Assembly: GCA_004296455.1 (NCBI GenBank)
Contig: AP018280.1
Location: forward strand, 5,022,001 to 5,086,000
Source: Calothrix sp. NIES-4101
Lineage (GTDB): Bacteria; Cyanobacteriota; Cyanobacteriia; Cyanobacteriales; Nostocaceae
Direction: 5' to 3'
DNA length: 64,000 nt
Shown here one piece after another: positions 8,776-16,413 of the stretch (its first letter is position 1; every line of letters begins with the position of its first letter). The notes below the pieces were generated by a model. It saw only the letters and a list, made by a program, of their open reading frames with translations. It ran no database searches and was not told where the DNA came from. Both the position numbers and the translations under genes were made by a program.

Positions 8776-10002
8776 TTAACTGATTTGTGCTTCCGCATGA
8801 CCGTTACGAATTGACCATGCCATTTCTAATAGTTGAGTCCAACGTTTTTGGAGTTGTTTGGGGGTGCATTTTACTGTTTTCGCAATAATTTGGTCGCTTT
8901 GTTGTGCTGATTTGAGTTGCAAAATTTGGCGTTCCTGTTCATTCAGTTGGTTAACAAAATGTTCCCACTGCTGAGAAGATAATCCTAATTTTTGCTCTAA
9001 ACCTGCACCTAACCATTGATGTACTAATTGCCAATTGTGGGTACGGGCAAACTTTTCTACATGGTATTTAAAGCGTTGTTGGAGGTAGTCGCGCTGACGG
9101 CTAGTTAAACCCAAAATTTGGTCAATTTCAGGGGCAGGCAAATCTTGAAGTTTGAGGGTGAGATAGTTAACACAATCTTGCTGTCCTTGCGCTTCCAGAT
9201 ATTGAATTAATTCACAAATAACCCGATCGCGTTCTGAATCTTCAGCGACATCAAAGTTTGTTTGTGCCACCATTTGCGATCGCAGTTGTTGGACTGTGGA
9301 ATTGCGTTGGTATGCTTCGGCATCCTCACCACGAGATGATTCCAGTGCTGCTTCAAAATCAACAGTGGTTTCTTGAGGTTGACGACGGCTGTAGCTTTGG
9401 GCACGTAAAATGATTAATTGTTGGTTGCAGCCACCAGGCAAATTAATGCGGCGTTTTGCGTATTGTTCTGTAAATGCCATGTATTCTGCTAATTGCATCT
9501 GTGTACGTGGCGAATAATCTTCAGCTAATTCAGTCTCACGACGAAAAGCCTTAATAGCTTCAATATAAAATGCTTGGAGAAAATCTTCAATCAAATTATA
9601 GCGTCCCTCAAAACCCAACTGAGTATTGGGAGTTGAAATATGACGGTATACCATAGCACCTAAAGCGCTGTGAAGCTCAATCCGTCCTCGACGTGAACCA
9701 AGTTGATAGTAACGAAGACATTTTTGAATCCGGTGACGAGCCAATGTCAGCAACCAAGAATTGATTTCTCCTGACGTTTGGATACGAGAACTTTTATCGC
9801 AAATGCGTTCGACTTCTTTGGCAATACGTTCAACAACGGCTTTAACACAGCTAGGGGAAGCTTTAACTTGTGGCTGCAATTCCTGGTAAAGCAAATTAGC
9901 TAAAGCATTGTCGTTTGTATTGGCAGTTTTAATTTCGGTTAACTGTGCAGTGGTAGGGATTCTGTTGGTAGCAGCAGAGATATTGGCGAAATTTGCTTTC
10001 AT
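8776..10002 (-). CDS. HetZ-family protein (heterocyst-differentiation regulator family)
   Basis: This 408-residue protein is recognised as a HetZ or HetZ-related protein, a family confined to cyanobacteria. The C-terminal third has the family pattern SRQRDYLQQRFKYHVEKFA, then W-L-V-H-Q-W-L-G-A and a helix-turn-helix-like block IIAKTVKCTPKQLQKRWTQL (about 374-393) that resembles sigma-factor region 4/LuxR helices. HetZ itself controls early heterocyst commitment together with PatU. No patU-like gene follows here, so this could be a paralogue rather than HetZ proper. An AGGA ribosome-binding site lies about nine bases before the ATG. The upstream region (10003-10260) contains an 8-G run. Confidence 0.75.
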   Translation of the reverse strand: MKANFANISAATNRIPTTAQLTEIKTANTNDNALANLLYQELQPQVKASPSCVKAVVERIAKEVERICDKSSRIQTSGEINSWLLTLARHRIQKCLRYYQLGSRRGRIELHSALGAMVYRHISTPNTQLGFEGRYNLIEDFLQAFYIEAIKAFRRETELAEDYSPRTQMQLAEYMAFTEQYAKRRINLPGGCNQQLIILRAQSYSRRQPQETTVDFEAALESSRGEDAEAYQRNSTVQQLRSQMVAQTNFDVAEDSERDRVICELIQYLEAQGQQDCVNYLTLKLQDLPAPEIDQILGLTSRQRDYLQQRFKYHVEKFARTHNWQLVHQWLGAGLEQKLGLSSQQWEHFVNQLNEQERQILQLKSAQQSDQIIAKTVKCTPKQLQKRWTQLLEMAWSIRNGHAEAQIS

Positions 10003-10448
10003 GATTTTTGTTCCTGGGAGATAGCACCGTAACTAGTAGTGCAAGCGTACTGGGGGGGGGAAGCATCGGAGAATCTGGGTTCGTTCCTCGCGATTGCCTC
10101 AAGCACCGCTCACATTTATGACTGTAGAGAATCTAAAAAAGTTACGGGTATCTCTCTGTGTCGCTTTTTCGACACGCACCACATGATGACTGGCACAATG
10201 ATGTCAGTTTCCACCTCCAATTGGCTAAAAGGTTTATAAATAAAGCCTTCAGACAGTTTTAATCAGTGGCTATTTGCAGCCACACGAGTATGACACTTTT
10301 AAAAGTGGTGCGATCGCCTTTTTTGCTTTTGTAGCCAAAAAAACAATCTGCATAGGCATTTTGGAGATTAGATTTAAAATTGGGGATTTGGGATTTTATT
10401 GTGACAGTCAAATTTCCAATCTCAAACTTCAAATCTTTCGGTTCAAAT
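10003..10448. other. Long leader/spacer upstream of the HetZ-family gene
   Basis: This 446-bp region lies between two minus-strand genes. It has an uninterrupted run of eight G around 10053, a HIP1-like site near 10310, and between about 10360 and 10470 several direct AATCTCAAA/CTTCAAATCT units. Plus-strand frames here lack ribosome-binding sites and look accidental. The size and the role of HetZ-family genes suggest a complex promoter, but no specific site can be named. Confidence 0.4.
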
Positions 10449-11096
10449 CTAAAACTTCAAATCTCCGATACCTTGACGTACAACAACAGCCTCGTCTCCT
10501 GTTAAGTCGAGGATGGTGGATACTTCGTTATTGGGTTCCTCGCCAGTATCGACGATAATATCGACCAAATCATCCAAGCGATCGAATAATTCCGCCTGGG
10601 TAATTCCTGTTTCATATTCCGTATCAACTTCGCCATCATCGTCTTCATCGGGTGGCAAATGTGCTGAAGTTGAGATAATCGGATTTCCTAAGGCTTCTAA
10701 CAATGCCAAACAGGGTTTATGGTTGGGCACTCTAATTCCAGTAGTTTTACGTTTGGGACTTTGCACCAGTTTGGGAACTAATTTAGTTGCAGGTAGCAAA
10801 AATGTGTAAGGGCCAGGAATGAGACGTTTCATCGTTCGGTAAGCATTATCGCTAACATAGGCATAAGTTGCTATATCCGAAAGCGAAGAACATAAAAAGG
10901 TCAGTGGTTTGTCGTTTGCTAACTGCTTAATTTTTCGCACTCGTTCAATCGCCGATTTGGCATTAAGGTCGCAACCGATCGCATAAACTGTATCGGTAGG
11001 GTAAAGCATCACTGCACCGCGACGCAGTTCTGTCTGTATTTCTTCTATTCTGCGAGTTTGAGGATTTTCAGGATGGATTGAAAATATTTTTGCCAT
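10449..11096 (-). CDS. Sua5/YciO/YrdC-family protein (YciO subgroup)
   Basis: This 215-residue YrdC-fold protein belongs to the family that makes threonylcarbamoyl-AMP for the t6A modification of ANN-decoding tRNAs. It begins with IHPENPQTRR and contains MLYPTDTVYAIGCD (about 30-43), KRKTTGIRVPNH (about 115-126), NPIISTSAHLP and EVSTILDLTG. These features are closer to Escherichia coli YciO than to TsaC. YciO proteins are less well defined functionally, so threonylcarbamoyl-AMP synthesis is likely but not proven. An acidic insert (DEDDDGEVDTE, about 151-161) is notable. The start is a clear ATG; divergent larC begins about 150 bp away. Confidence 0.88.
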   Translation of the reverse strand: MAKIFSIHPENPQTRRIEEIQTELRRGAVMLYPTDTVYAIGCDLNAKSAIERVRKIKQLANDKPLTFLCSSLSDIATYAYVSDNAYRTMKRLIPGPYTFLLPATKLVPKLVQSPKRKTTGIRVPNHKPCLALLEALGNPIISTSAHLPPDEDDDGEVDTEYETGITQAELFDRLDDLVDIIVDTGEEPNNEVSTILDLTGDEAVVVRQGIGDLKF

Positions 11097-11100
11097 AAAT

Positions 11101-11247
11101 TTTTAAAAATGGTTAAGGGCTATTAATGGTTAATCGTTAATCATTAAGGGTGAATGCTTGGCATACAAACTGCTAACCACCTAACTACTAACCACTAACC
11201 ACCAACCACTAACAATTAACCATTAACCACTACCTCTTTACAAATCC
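11101..11247. repeat. Paired inverted heptad array
   Basis: The left half has TTAATGG/TTAATCG units and the right half has CTAACCA/CTAACTA/CCATTAA units in tandem seven-base register, forming an extended imperfect inverted repeat between divergent genes. The larC and yciO-like promoters must lie within or be interleaved with it. Confidence 0.65.
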
Positions 11248-12600
11248 ATGAGTAAAATCCTTTATTTTCAATGCCCTACGGGTATTTCTGGCGATATGTG
11301 TTTGGGTGCTTTAGTTAATCTCGGTGTCCCTATCGAGTATTTAACGGAAAAACTTAATGCTTTAGGGATTGAGAATGAATATTGCTTAAGAACGGAGTTG
11401 GTGCATCGCAATGGGCAAGAGGCGATGAAGCTGCATGTGGATTTGATTGAACACCATCACCATGATCATAAACATAAGCATGATCACAAAAATGATCACG
11501 ACAATCACCAGAAACACCATCATGGAAGACATTTACCAGAAATTGTAGCCATGATTTTACAGGCGAAATTGCCAGAAAAAGCAGAAAAATGGAGTTTGGC
11601 AGTATTTCAACAATTAGCGGTAGCTGAGGGTGCAGTTCACGGAATCGCCCCGGAACAGGTACATTTTCATGAAGTGGGGGCGGTAGATGCGATAGTCGAT
11701 ATTGTGGGCACCTGTTTGTGTTTGGATTGGTTAGATATTAGTAGCAATGAATTTGGTTTGCCGTTGCTATATTGTTCACCATTGCCGACAGGTGGGGGAA
11801 CGGTAAAGGCTGCCCATGGTTTAATGGCTGTTCCAGTTCCGGCGGTATTAAAGTTGTGGGAAATGCGCGGTTGCCCAGTTTACAGTAATGGGATTGATAA
11901 AGAATTAGTAACACCAACTGGTGCTGCGATCGCAACTACCCTTGTGCAGCAATTTGGTTCTCCTCCAGCTATGGTGATTAAACAAATTGGACTTGGTGCA
12001 GGCAATTTAAATTTAACTTTGCCAAATATTTTACAGGCTTGGTTGGGTTTGGTTCCAGACTCAAATCAAGTTGAGCAGACAAGTATAAAGCTACCTCAGA
12101 TTAATACAAATAAATTCAATTCCCCACAAACGAGTCCTTATCTCGAACAAGTTTTAGTTCTGGAAACTCAAATTGATGATTTAAATCCTCAAGCAATTGG
12201 TTACTTGTATGAGGCATTATTTGAGGTTGGCGCATTGGATGTATTTACAGAAGCAATCGGCATGAAGAAATGTCGTCCAGGAATTTTACTCACAGTTATT
12301 TGTCAAATAGAAAATTGCGATCGCATTCAGGAAATTATATTCCGGGAAACCACCACTTTAGGAATACGTACATCAATCCAGGAACGAATTACTCTCAAAC
12401 GCGAGATTCAATCGATAGAAACTGAATTTGGTACGGTGCGCGTGAAAATTGCTTGGCAAGGGGAAGATATCAACAAGAAAATAATTAATATTCAACCTGA
12501 ATATGAAGATTGTGCCACATTAGCAAGAAAAACTCAGATTCCTTGGCGACAAATTCAACAACATATCCTGCAAGTATGGCATCAACAAAATAATTTCTAA
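11248..12600 (+). CDS. larC: Nickel-pincer cofactor biosynthesis protein LarC
   Basis: LarC inserts nickel into pyridinium-3,5-bisthiocarboxylic acid mononucleotide to complete the nickel-pincer cofactor used by LarA-type racemases and epimerases. The 450-residue protein starts with LYFQCPTGISGDMCLGALV (residues 5-23, family hallmark). It has a His/Asp/Lys-rich metal-binding loop at residues 69-95, HFHEVGAVDAIVDIVG near residue 140, LPLLYCSPLPTGGGTV and VTPTGAAIATTL. LarC is encoded here in one continuous frame; in some lactobacilli it needs a frameshift. LarA, LarB and LarE are not in the window. The start ATG is followed directly by the conserved N-terminus. Confidence 0.95.
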   Translation: MSKILYFQCPTGISGDMCLGALVNLGVPIEYLTEKLNALGIENEYCLRTELVHRNGQEAMKLHVDLIEHHHHDHKHKHDHKNDHDNHQKHHHGRHLPEIVAMILQAKLPEKAEKWSLAVFQQLAVAEGAVHGIAPEQVHFHEVGAVDAIVDIVGTCLCLDWLDISSNEFGLPLLYCSPLPTGGGTVKAAHGLMAVPVPAVLKLWEMRGCPVYSNGIDKELVTPTGAAIATTLVQQFGSPPAMVIKQIGLGAGNLNLTLPNILQAWLGLVPDSNQVEQTSIKLPQINTNKFNSPQTSPYLEQVLVLETQIDDLNPQAIGYLYEALFEVGALDVFTEAIGMKKCRPGILLTVICQIENCDRIQEIIFRETTTLGIRTSIQERITLKREIQSIETEFGTVRVKIAWQGEDINKKIINIQPEYEDCATLARKTQIPWRQIQQHILQVWHQQNNF

Positions 12601-12816
12601 AATATAGGAGTCCGATTTGATTATTGAAAATATACGTAGTGAATTGACATGACTAAAATGTTGCAATAGATATTTGATGAAGTTGATATAAATCAAAGCT
12701 TTCTCGTTTTTTCTAATACACAAATTTAGTTGTGTCAGTCCAGTAGGGTGCGTTACTACAATACGAGATTTTGTAAGTGCAAAGCACAGGCTACGCCAAC
12801 AACAATCAAACATGAT

Positions 12817-12983
12817 TCCTATATATCAATACGGTTCAGTTAAGGTGATCAGTCAATCGATTTGTTGAGAACCAAGATTTGGGGGATTCTCCCCCAAACC
12901 CCCAAGCCCCCTCCAAAAAAGTTGATCTGTTTTATTCGCAGTAATTGATTTTATTCTTAACTGAACTGTATTGTCCTATATAT
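12817..12983. mobile_element. MITE type B (147 bp) with 10-bp target duplication
   Basis: The element spans 12827-12973. Its 18-bp terminal inverted repeats match at 17 positions (CAATACGGTTCAGTTAAG versus the complement of CTTAACTGAACTGTATTG). The sequence TCCTATATAT is repeated on both sides (12817-12826 and 12974-12983). Inside is a perfect hairpin TTTGGGGGA-TTC-TCCCCCAAA (12878-12898). There is no coding capacity. Its ends differ from MITE type A, so a different transposase should move it. The coordinates given here include the target duplications. Confidence 0.88.
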
Positions 12984-13199
12984 TTATGGTAAGTAGTTGT
13001 GCAAAATTAATTAAACATTCCGAAAACCTGAGAATCTTGCGATTGCTACCCTCCGGCAAGTCTCCATCTAGGTTCCTTGCAATAACAATGACAATATATA
13101 ATTAATTTTGCCTATGCATTTATATCTATGAACTCTCTGAAAATTCTGAGATATTATTTTTGTTCACAGATTGTTGATGAGGCAGGTTGAACAAACTAT

Positions 13200-13229
13200 A
13201 AAACCCGAAGTACACTCTCTTCGGGTTTT
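13200..13229 (-). terminator. Rho-independent-type terminator
   Basis: A perfect 11-bp stem, AAAACCCGAAG/CTTCGGGTTTT, with an 8-base loop lies 31 bases past the stop codon of the minus-strand gene at 13261-13872. Read on the minus strand, the 3' arm ends in TTTT. The symmetrical A/T flanks could also stop plus-strand transcripts coming from larC. Confidence 0.85.
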
Positions 13230-13260
13230 GATGTCAGCTTAAGAATTTCTGAGTCGAATT

Positions 13261-13872
13261 TTAATCAGCGTCTCTTAAAGTCCGGTTGACGGAATTAGCG
13301 GCATTTTCAACACCTTGCTTAATATTTTCTATTGGATTGCCAACAGTGTGTTCGCCGACTTTACCGGCATAATCAGGGGCAGATTGAGCATTATTCTTGA
13401 TATTTTGTAAACCTTGCTTGGTGCTGTCAGCAAAACTTTCAGTTTCGGCTCCGAATTTATCCTTGATAGAATCAGCCTGACTCTGGACATTTTTGCCTAA
13501 TTTGTCGCTATCGTTGGCAACACGACGAACATTCTCCACTATATTACCAGACTGTTTTTGAGTATTCTGCTCGGCTTGCTGCTTGAGTGCTTTGGCTTCA
13601 GCATTGGCTCTAGCTTCTGCTTTGTGAGAACGAGCGTCTAAATCGCTAAAATTATTCATCCCACCTTCATATTTATTGAGAGCATTTTTGTCTCTACTGA
13701 GAGCATTTCCTTCTTTAGAGGTGTAATATTCGGAGTTGTTGAAAGCATTTGGTCTTGCGGCGGCGGCTACTGCATTAGCAGCTTGTGAGAATATCAAAGA
13801 CAAGCTCAGAAATGCTACAGCGATGAATTTCAAAGGACGAATATTGTTTACAAAAGCAACTAGTCGATTCAT
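13261..13872 (-). CDS. Secreted helical low-complexity protein
   Basis: I do not recognise a named family for this 203-residue protein. Residues about 14-38 form a Sec signal peptide (KFIAVAFLSLSLIFSQAANA, with AxA-type cleavage). The mature part is hydrophilic, rich in Ala, Asn, Lys, Gln and Asp, and almost certainly helical. It has repeating KxxAxNxxxK-like segments (IENIKQGVENAANSVNRTL near the end) that recall LEA-like or apolipoprotein-like amphipathic helices. It probably resides in the periplasm or thylakoid lumen. It has its own terminator and no close neighbours. A role in stress or membrane protection is only a guess. Confidence 0.8.
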   Translation of the reverse strand: MNRLVAFVNNIRPLKFIAVAFLSLSLIFSQAANAVAAAARPNAFNNSEYYTSKEGNALSRDKNALNKYEGGMNNFSDLDARSHKAEARANAEAKALKQQAEQNTQKQSGNIVENVRRVANDSDKLGKNVQSQADSIKDKFGAETESFADSTKQGLQNIKNNAQSAPDYAGKVGEHTVGNPIENIKQGVENAANSVNRTLRDAD

Positions 13873-14379
13873 TTTCTTATTCCTCTGGATTTTTTTCTAA
13901 TTTCAATTCAGTTAGTTGTTGTATGATTATTGTCAAGCGATCGCTCAACTATAACCAGTTCCAAATTGCTGCTGGCAATTGCTGATTTAATCTTGATTTA
14001 GGCTGCAAAGATGGGGGAACAATTACTAATAATAAAGAGACTAAACTGGTATTTTCCTCTAGCCAAAGTCACATTAATTTGAGTAATAAGAAATCACTAT
14101 TATCTGACTGAAGATGGATATATAAAAATCTGATAAGTAGGGAGGCAGAATTATTTGTAAGCTCAAAGTTACTACTTGATAAGCATCTGCTTGGCTTTAG
14201 TTCCACCCAGCTACTTCTGATTTTGATTGGCGTAGTCTGCATTTGTGCTTCATAAATATGTATTAGACAATGCAAAGCACCATACTAATAACAATTCATA
14301 TCCCAATTTCGTCATACCCTCCCCCCAAAATTTGCCAACAGACAAATCTCTGCGTCTCTCCATCTCCGTTTCACTACAT

Positions 14380-14407
14380 CATCATCTGTTACTTTCTTTT
14401 GGAGAAT
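14380..14407 (-). repeat. Dispersed 28-bp repeat, copy 1
   Basis: This segment is an exact reverse-complement match, over 28 bases, to 40808-40835, with weaker similarity continuing beyond (a GGAGAT segment in each). It lies between genes in both places. It is probably part of a larger decayed interspersed repeat. Confidence 0.8.
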
Positions 14408-14505
14408 TAATATAAATGTGAACTAATTCAGAAATTTACAAAAAATAAATTTCTGGCTACTGGGAAAAGCCAGGAATCTGAGTCTCTAACTTGAAATCCA
14501 GGCTC

Positions 14506-14631
14506 ATACCAATTCACTATTCGCAATTCGCAATACTCGCTCCGCGAGAAGCAAGCTACGCAATTAAAAAACTGATATGCAGCAAAGCTTTCAGGATTTA
14601 CATTTGTATCAGATTTTTCGTGAAATGGTAT
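14506..14631. mobile_element. Possible MITE type D (126 bp)
   Basis: The ends ATACCAATTCAC and GTGAAATGGTAT are inverted repeats matching at 11 of 12 positions. The interior contains the hairpin CTCGCTCCGCGAG and AAGCAAGCTACGC. No clear target duplication was found, and the right end stops four bases before the stop codon of the minus-strand kinase gene. The ends resemble a common Nostocales extragenic repeat, so this may not be a transposing unit. Confidence 0.45.
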
Positions 14632-14634
14632 CAG

Positions 14635-15843
14635 CTATTCCAAAATCAACGGTAAACTAACTGTAAAAGTTGTACCAATATCTAATTCACTCCAAACTGA
14701 TATTTCACCACGGTGGGCTTCAACACATTTTTTGACTATAGCTAAACCTAAACCTGTACCGGGGATTTTCCCCACATTATTGGCACGATGGAAAGGTTGA
14801 AAAATATATGACAAATCTTCTTCTTCAATCCCAATACCTGAATCTTGAATTTGGAAAATAACGCGATTTTCTTGATTAATCAAATCAAAGCGAATAGTAC
14901 TATTTTCTGGTGAATATTTAATTGCATTATTCAGTAAATTACATAAAATATGTCTGAGTAAAACCTCATCCCATAATGCAACTTTACAGAAATCTCCAGA
15001 AGTTGTAAAAATAAGATTTTTTTTACTTTCATTAGCTGCAAGTTGAGCTTCCTCAGCCACTTGAGAGCAAAATTTCTCTAAATCAAGTTCAATCAAATCA
15101 TAGACGAGTCTACCAGTATCCGCTTGTCCGATAAACGAAACTTCATCGAGTAGCTGCGACATACTTTTGACGGCGGAACGTATTAATTGAAAGTGCGATG
15201 TTTTCTTCTCTTGAGATAATTTATGGTCATTATTTTGTAACAATCCCGCAGCCAGTAAAATTGTATTCAAGGGATTGCGGATATCGTGCGATAACATCGA
15301 GACAAATTCTGATTTAAACTGATTTATTTCCTGCGCTTTGACTAACTCCGCAGTTCGCTCTTCGACACGAATTTCCAAATTTTGATTAACTGCGCGAAGA
15401 GTTTCTAAAGCCTGCTTTCTTTCTATAGCATATCGTAGCGATCGCAATAGCACTTTATCGCTTACCTGTCGTTTGATGAGGTAATCCTGCGCTCCTTGTC
15501 TGACTGCTTCCACAGCTAATTCATCATCATTCGTATTAGTTAAAACTACGATTGGTAAACTGGGGGCAAGAGCAATTAAAGGCGAAAGTGAAGCTAAACC
15601 ATCGCTATCTGGTAAGGTCAAATCAAGTAAAATTGCATCATAGGGACATAATTTATCAGTTGTTACTTGATATTGGCTTAACTCTTTCAAACCATCTTGT
15701 AAACGTTTTACATGTATTAAAGTAAACGCAGTAGATTGCGATCGCGTATCGGCTTCTGTGGAGTTTCGCGTCAGTAACTCTTGTAACAACCTAGCTTCCG
15801 CCAAGTTGTCTTCGATTAACAAGATTTTGACTGCGCTAACCAT
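14635..15843 (-). CDS. Hybrid response regulator/histidine kinase
   Basis: The order in this 402-residue protein is an N-terminal receiver domain followed by a kinase. The receiver (residues 5-140) has the phospho-acceptor Asp74 in ILLDLTLPDSDG. A coiled linker (140-175) leads to a HisKA domain with His186 in SMLSHDIRNPLN. The HATPase domain has an N-box in LCNLLNNAIKYSPE and G-boxes DSGIGI and GTGLGLAIV. The receiver-first layout suggests kinase activity controlled by phosphorylation from another kinase. It lies 123 bp downstream of the Rcp1-like regulator and the phytochrome on the same strand, so it could be a further step in that light-sensing phosphorelay. No output DNA-binding domain is present. 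Confidence 0.93.
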   Translation of the reverse strand: MVSAVKILLIEDNLAEARLLQELLTRNSTEADTRSQSTAFTLIHVKRLQDGLKELSQYQVTTDKLCPYDAILLDLTLPDSDGLASLSPLIALAPSLPIVVLTNTNDDELAVEAVRQGAQDYLIKRQVSDKVLLRSLRYAIERKQALETLRAVNQNLEIRVEERTAELVKAQEINQFKSEFVSMLSHDIRNPLNTILLAAGLLQNNDHKLSQEKKTSHFQLIRSAVKSMSQLLDEVSFIGQADTGRLVYDLIELDLEKFCSQVAEEAQLAANESKKNLIFTTSGDFCKVALWDEVLLRHILCNLLNNAIKYSPENSTIRFDLINQENRVIFQIQDSGIGIEEEDLSYIFQPFHRANNVGKIPGTGLGLAIVKKCVEAHRGEISVWSELDIGTTFTVSLPLILE

Positions 15844-15966
15844 AAATATACAGATATAGTTCTGAGGGCTAAGTTGTGAGTAATGAGTGCTGAGTTTGGG
15901 GAAATATCTAAGTCATCAATTCTTTTCTTGATTATTTCTTTCTTCCTTGACTCAGCACTTTGTCGA

Positions 15967-16413
15967 TTACTCGACAGGTAAAGTAACTATCGATAACCAA
16001 AAGTCTTCGATTCCTTTGACTATTTGAAATAATTCGCTCAGGTTCCGAGATTTGGTGATGTAGCAGTTGACATGCAAATCGTAGCTATGAAAAATATCTT
16101 CTTCATTCCTTGATGTTGTCAATACCACCACCGGTATACGTCTAAGGTTAGGGTCAGCTTTTATCTCTGCTAGCACTTCGCGACCATCTTTTTTTGGTAA
16201 ATTTAAATCTAGCAAAATTAAATCGGGACGAAGTGCATTTTCATACTCCCCTTCTTGACGCAGGTAAGACATGGCATCCATTCCATCGCGAACTGTGATG
16301 ACTTGATGGGGAAACGAACTATGTTTTAATGCTTCTTGAATCAGACGAATATCAGCTTTATTGTCCTCTACCAAAAAGATTATTTTGTGCTTTACGTCCG
16401 TTTCTGCGTTCAC
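15967..16413 (-). CDS. Phytochrome response regulator, Rcp1/RcpA type
   Basis: This 148-residue single receiver-domain protein is strikingly like Synechocystis Rcp1, the partner of phytochrome Cph1. It shares RPDLILLDLNLPKKDGREVL with the phospho-acceptor Asp, RIPVVVLTTSRNEEDI, LHVNCYITKSRNLSELFQI and the VTLP C-terminal end. The start chosen is a GTG at 16413, because GGAGGA lies seven bases upstream of it. A longer in-frame ATG exists at 16476 but would run 119 bp into the phytochrome gene. With the GTG the genes overlap by 56 bp, implying translational coupling. There is no output domain, so it probably signals through a partner or downstream phosphotransfer. Confidence 0.93.
   Translation of the reverse strand: MNAETDVKHKIIFLVEDNKADIRLIQEALKHSSFPHQVITVRDGMDAMSYLRQEGEYENALRPDLILLDLNLPKKDGREVLAEIKADPNLRRIPVVVLTTSRNEEDIFHSYDLHVNCYITKSRNLSELFQIVKGIEDFWLSIVTLPVE

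Larger units (their letters stand above)
12601..13260. other. Intergenic region with MITE and terminator
   Basis: This 660-bp spacer separates larC from a convergent gene. It contains a 147-bp MITE (12827-12973) and a strong hairpin terminator (13200-13229). A GGGTGCGTTAC fragment near 12746 belongs to a repeat also seen at 42870 and 44487. No gene was recognised. Confidence 0.5.
13873..14634. other. Intergenic region with dispersed repeats
   Basis: This is a 762-bp spacer. A 28-base segment at 14380-14407 is exactly the reverse complement of 40808-40835. The stretch 14506-14631 has MITE-like ends. Minus-strand frame 14069-14275 has no ribosome-binding site or recognisable content. No RNA gene was seen. 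Confidence 0.45.

Noticed and set aside
10039-10239. 66-codon frame upstream of the HetZ-family gene
   Set aside because: It starts beside the G8 run and has no conserved look; it probably overlaps regulatory DNA.
14069-14275. 68-codon minus-strand frame
   Set aside because: No ribosome-binding site, situated among dispersed repeats, no motif.
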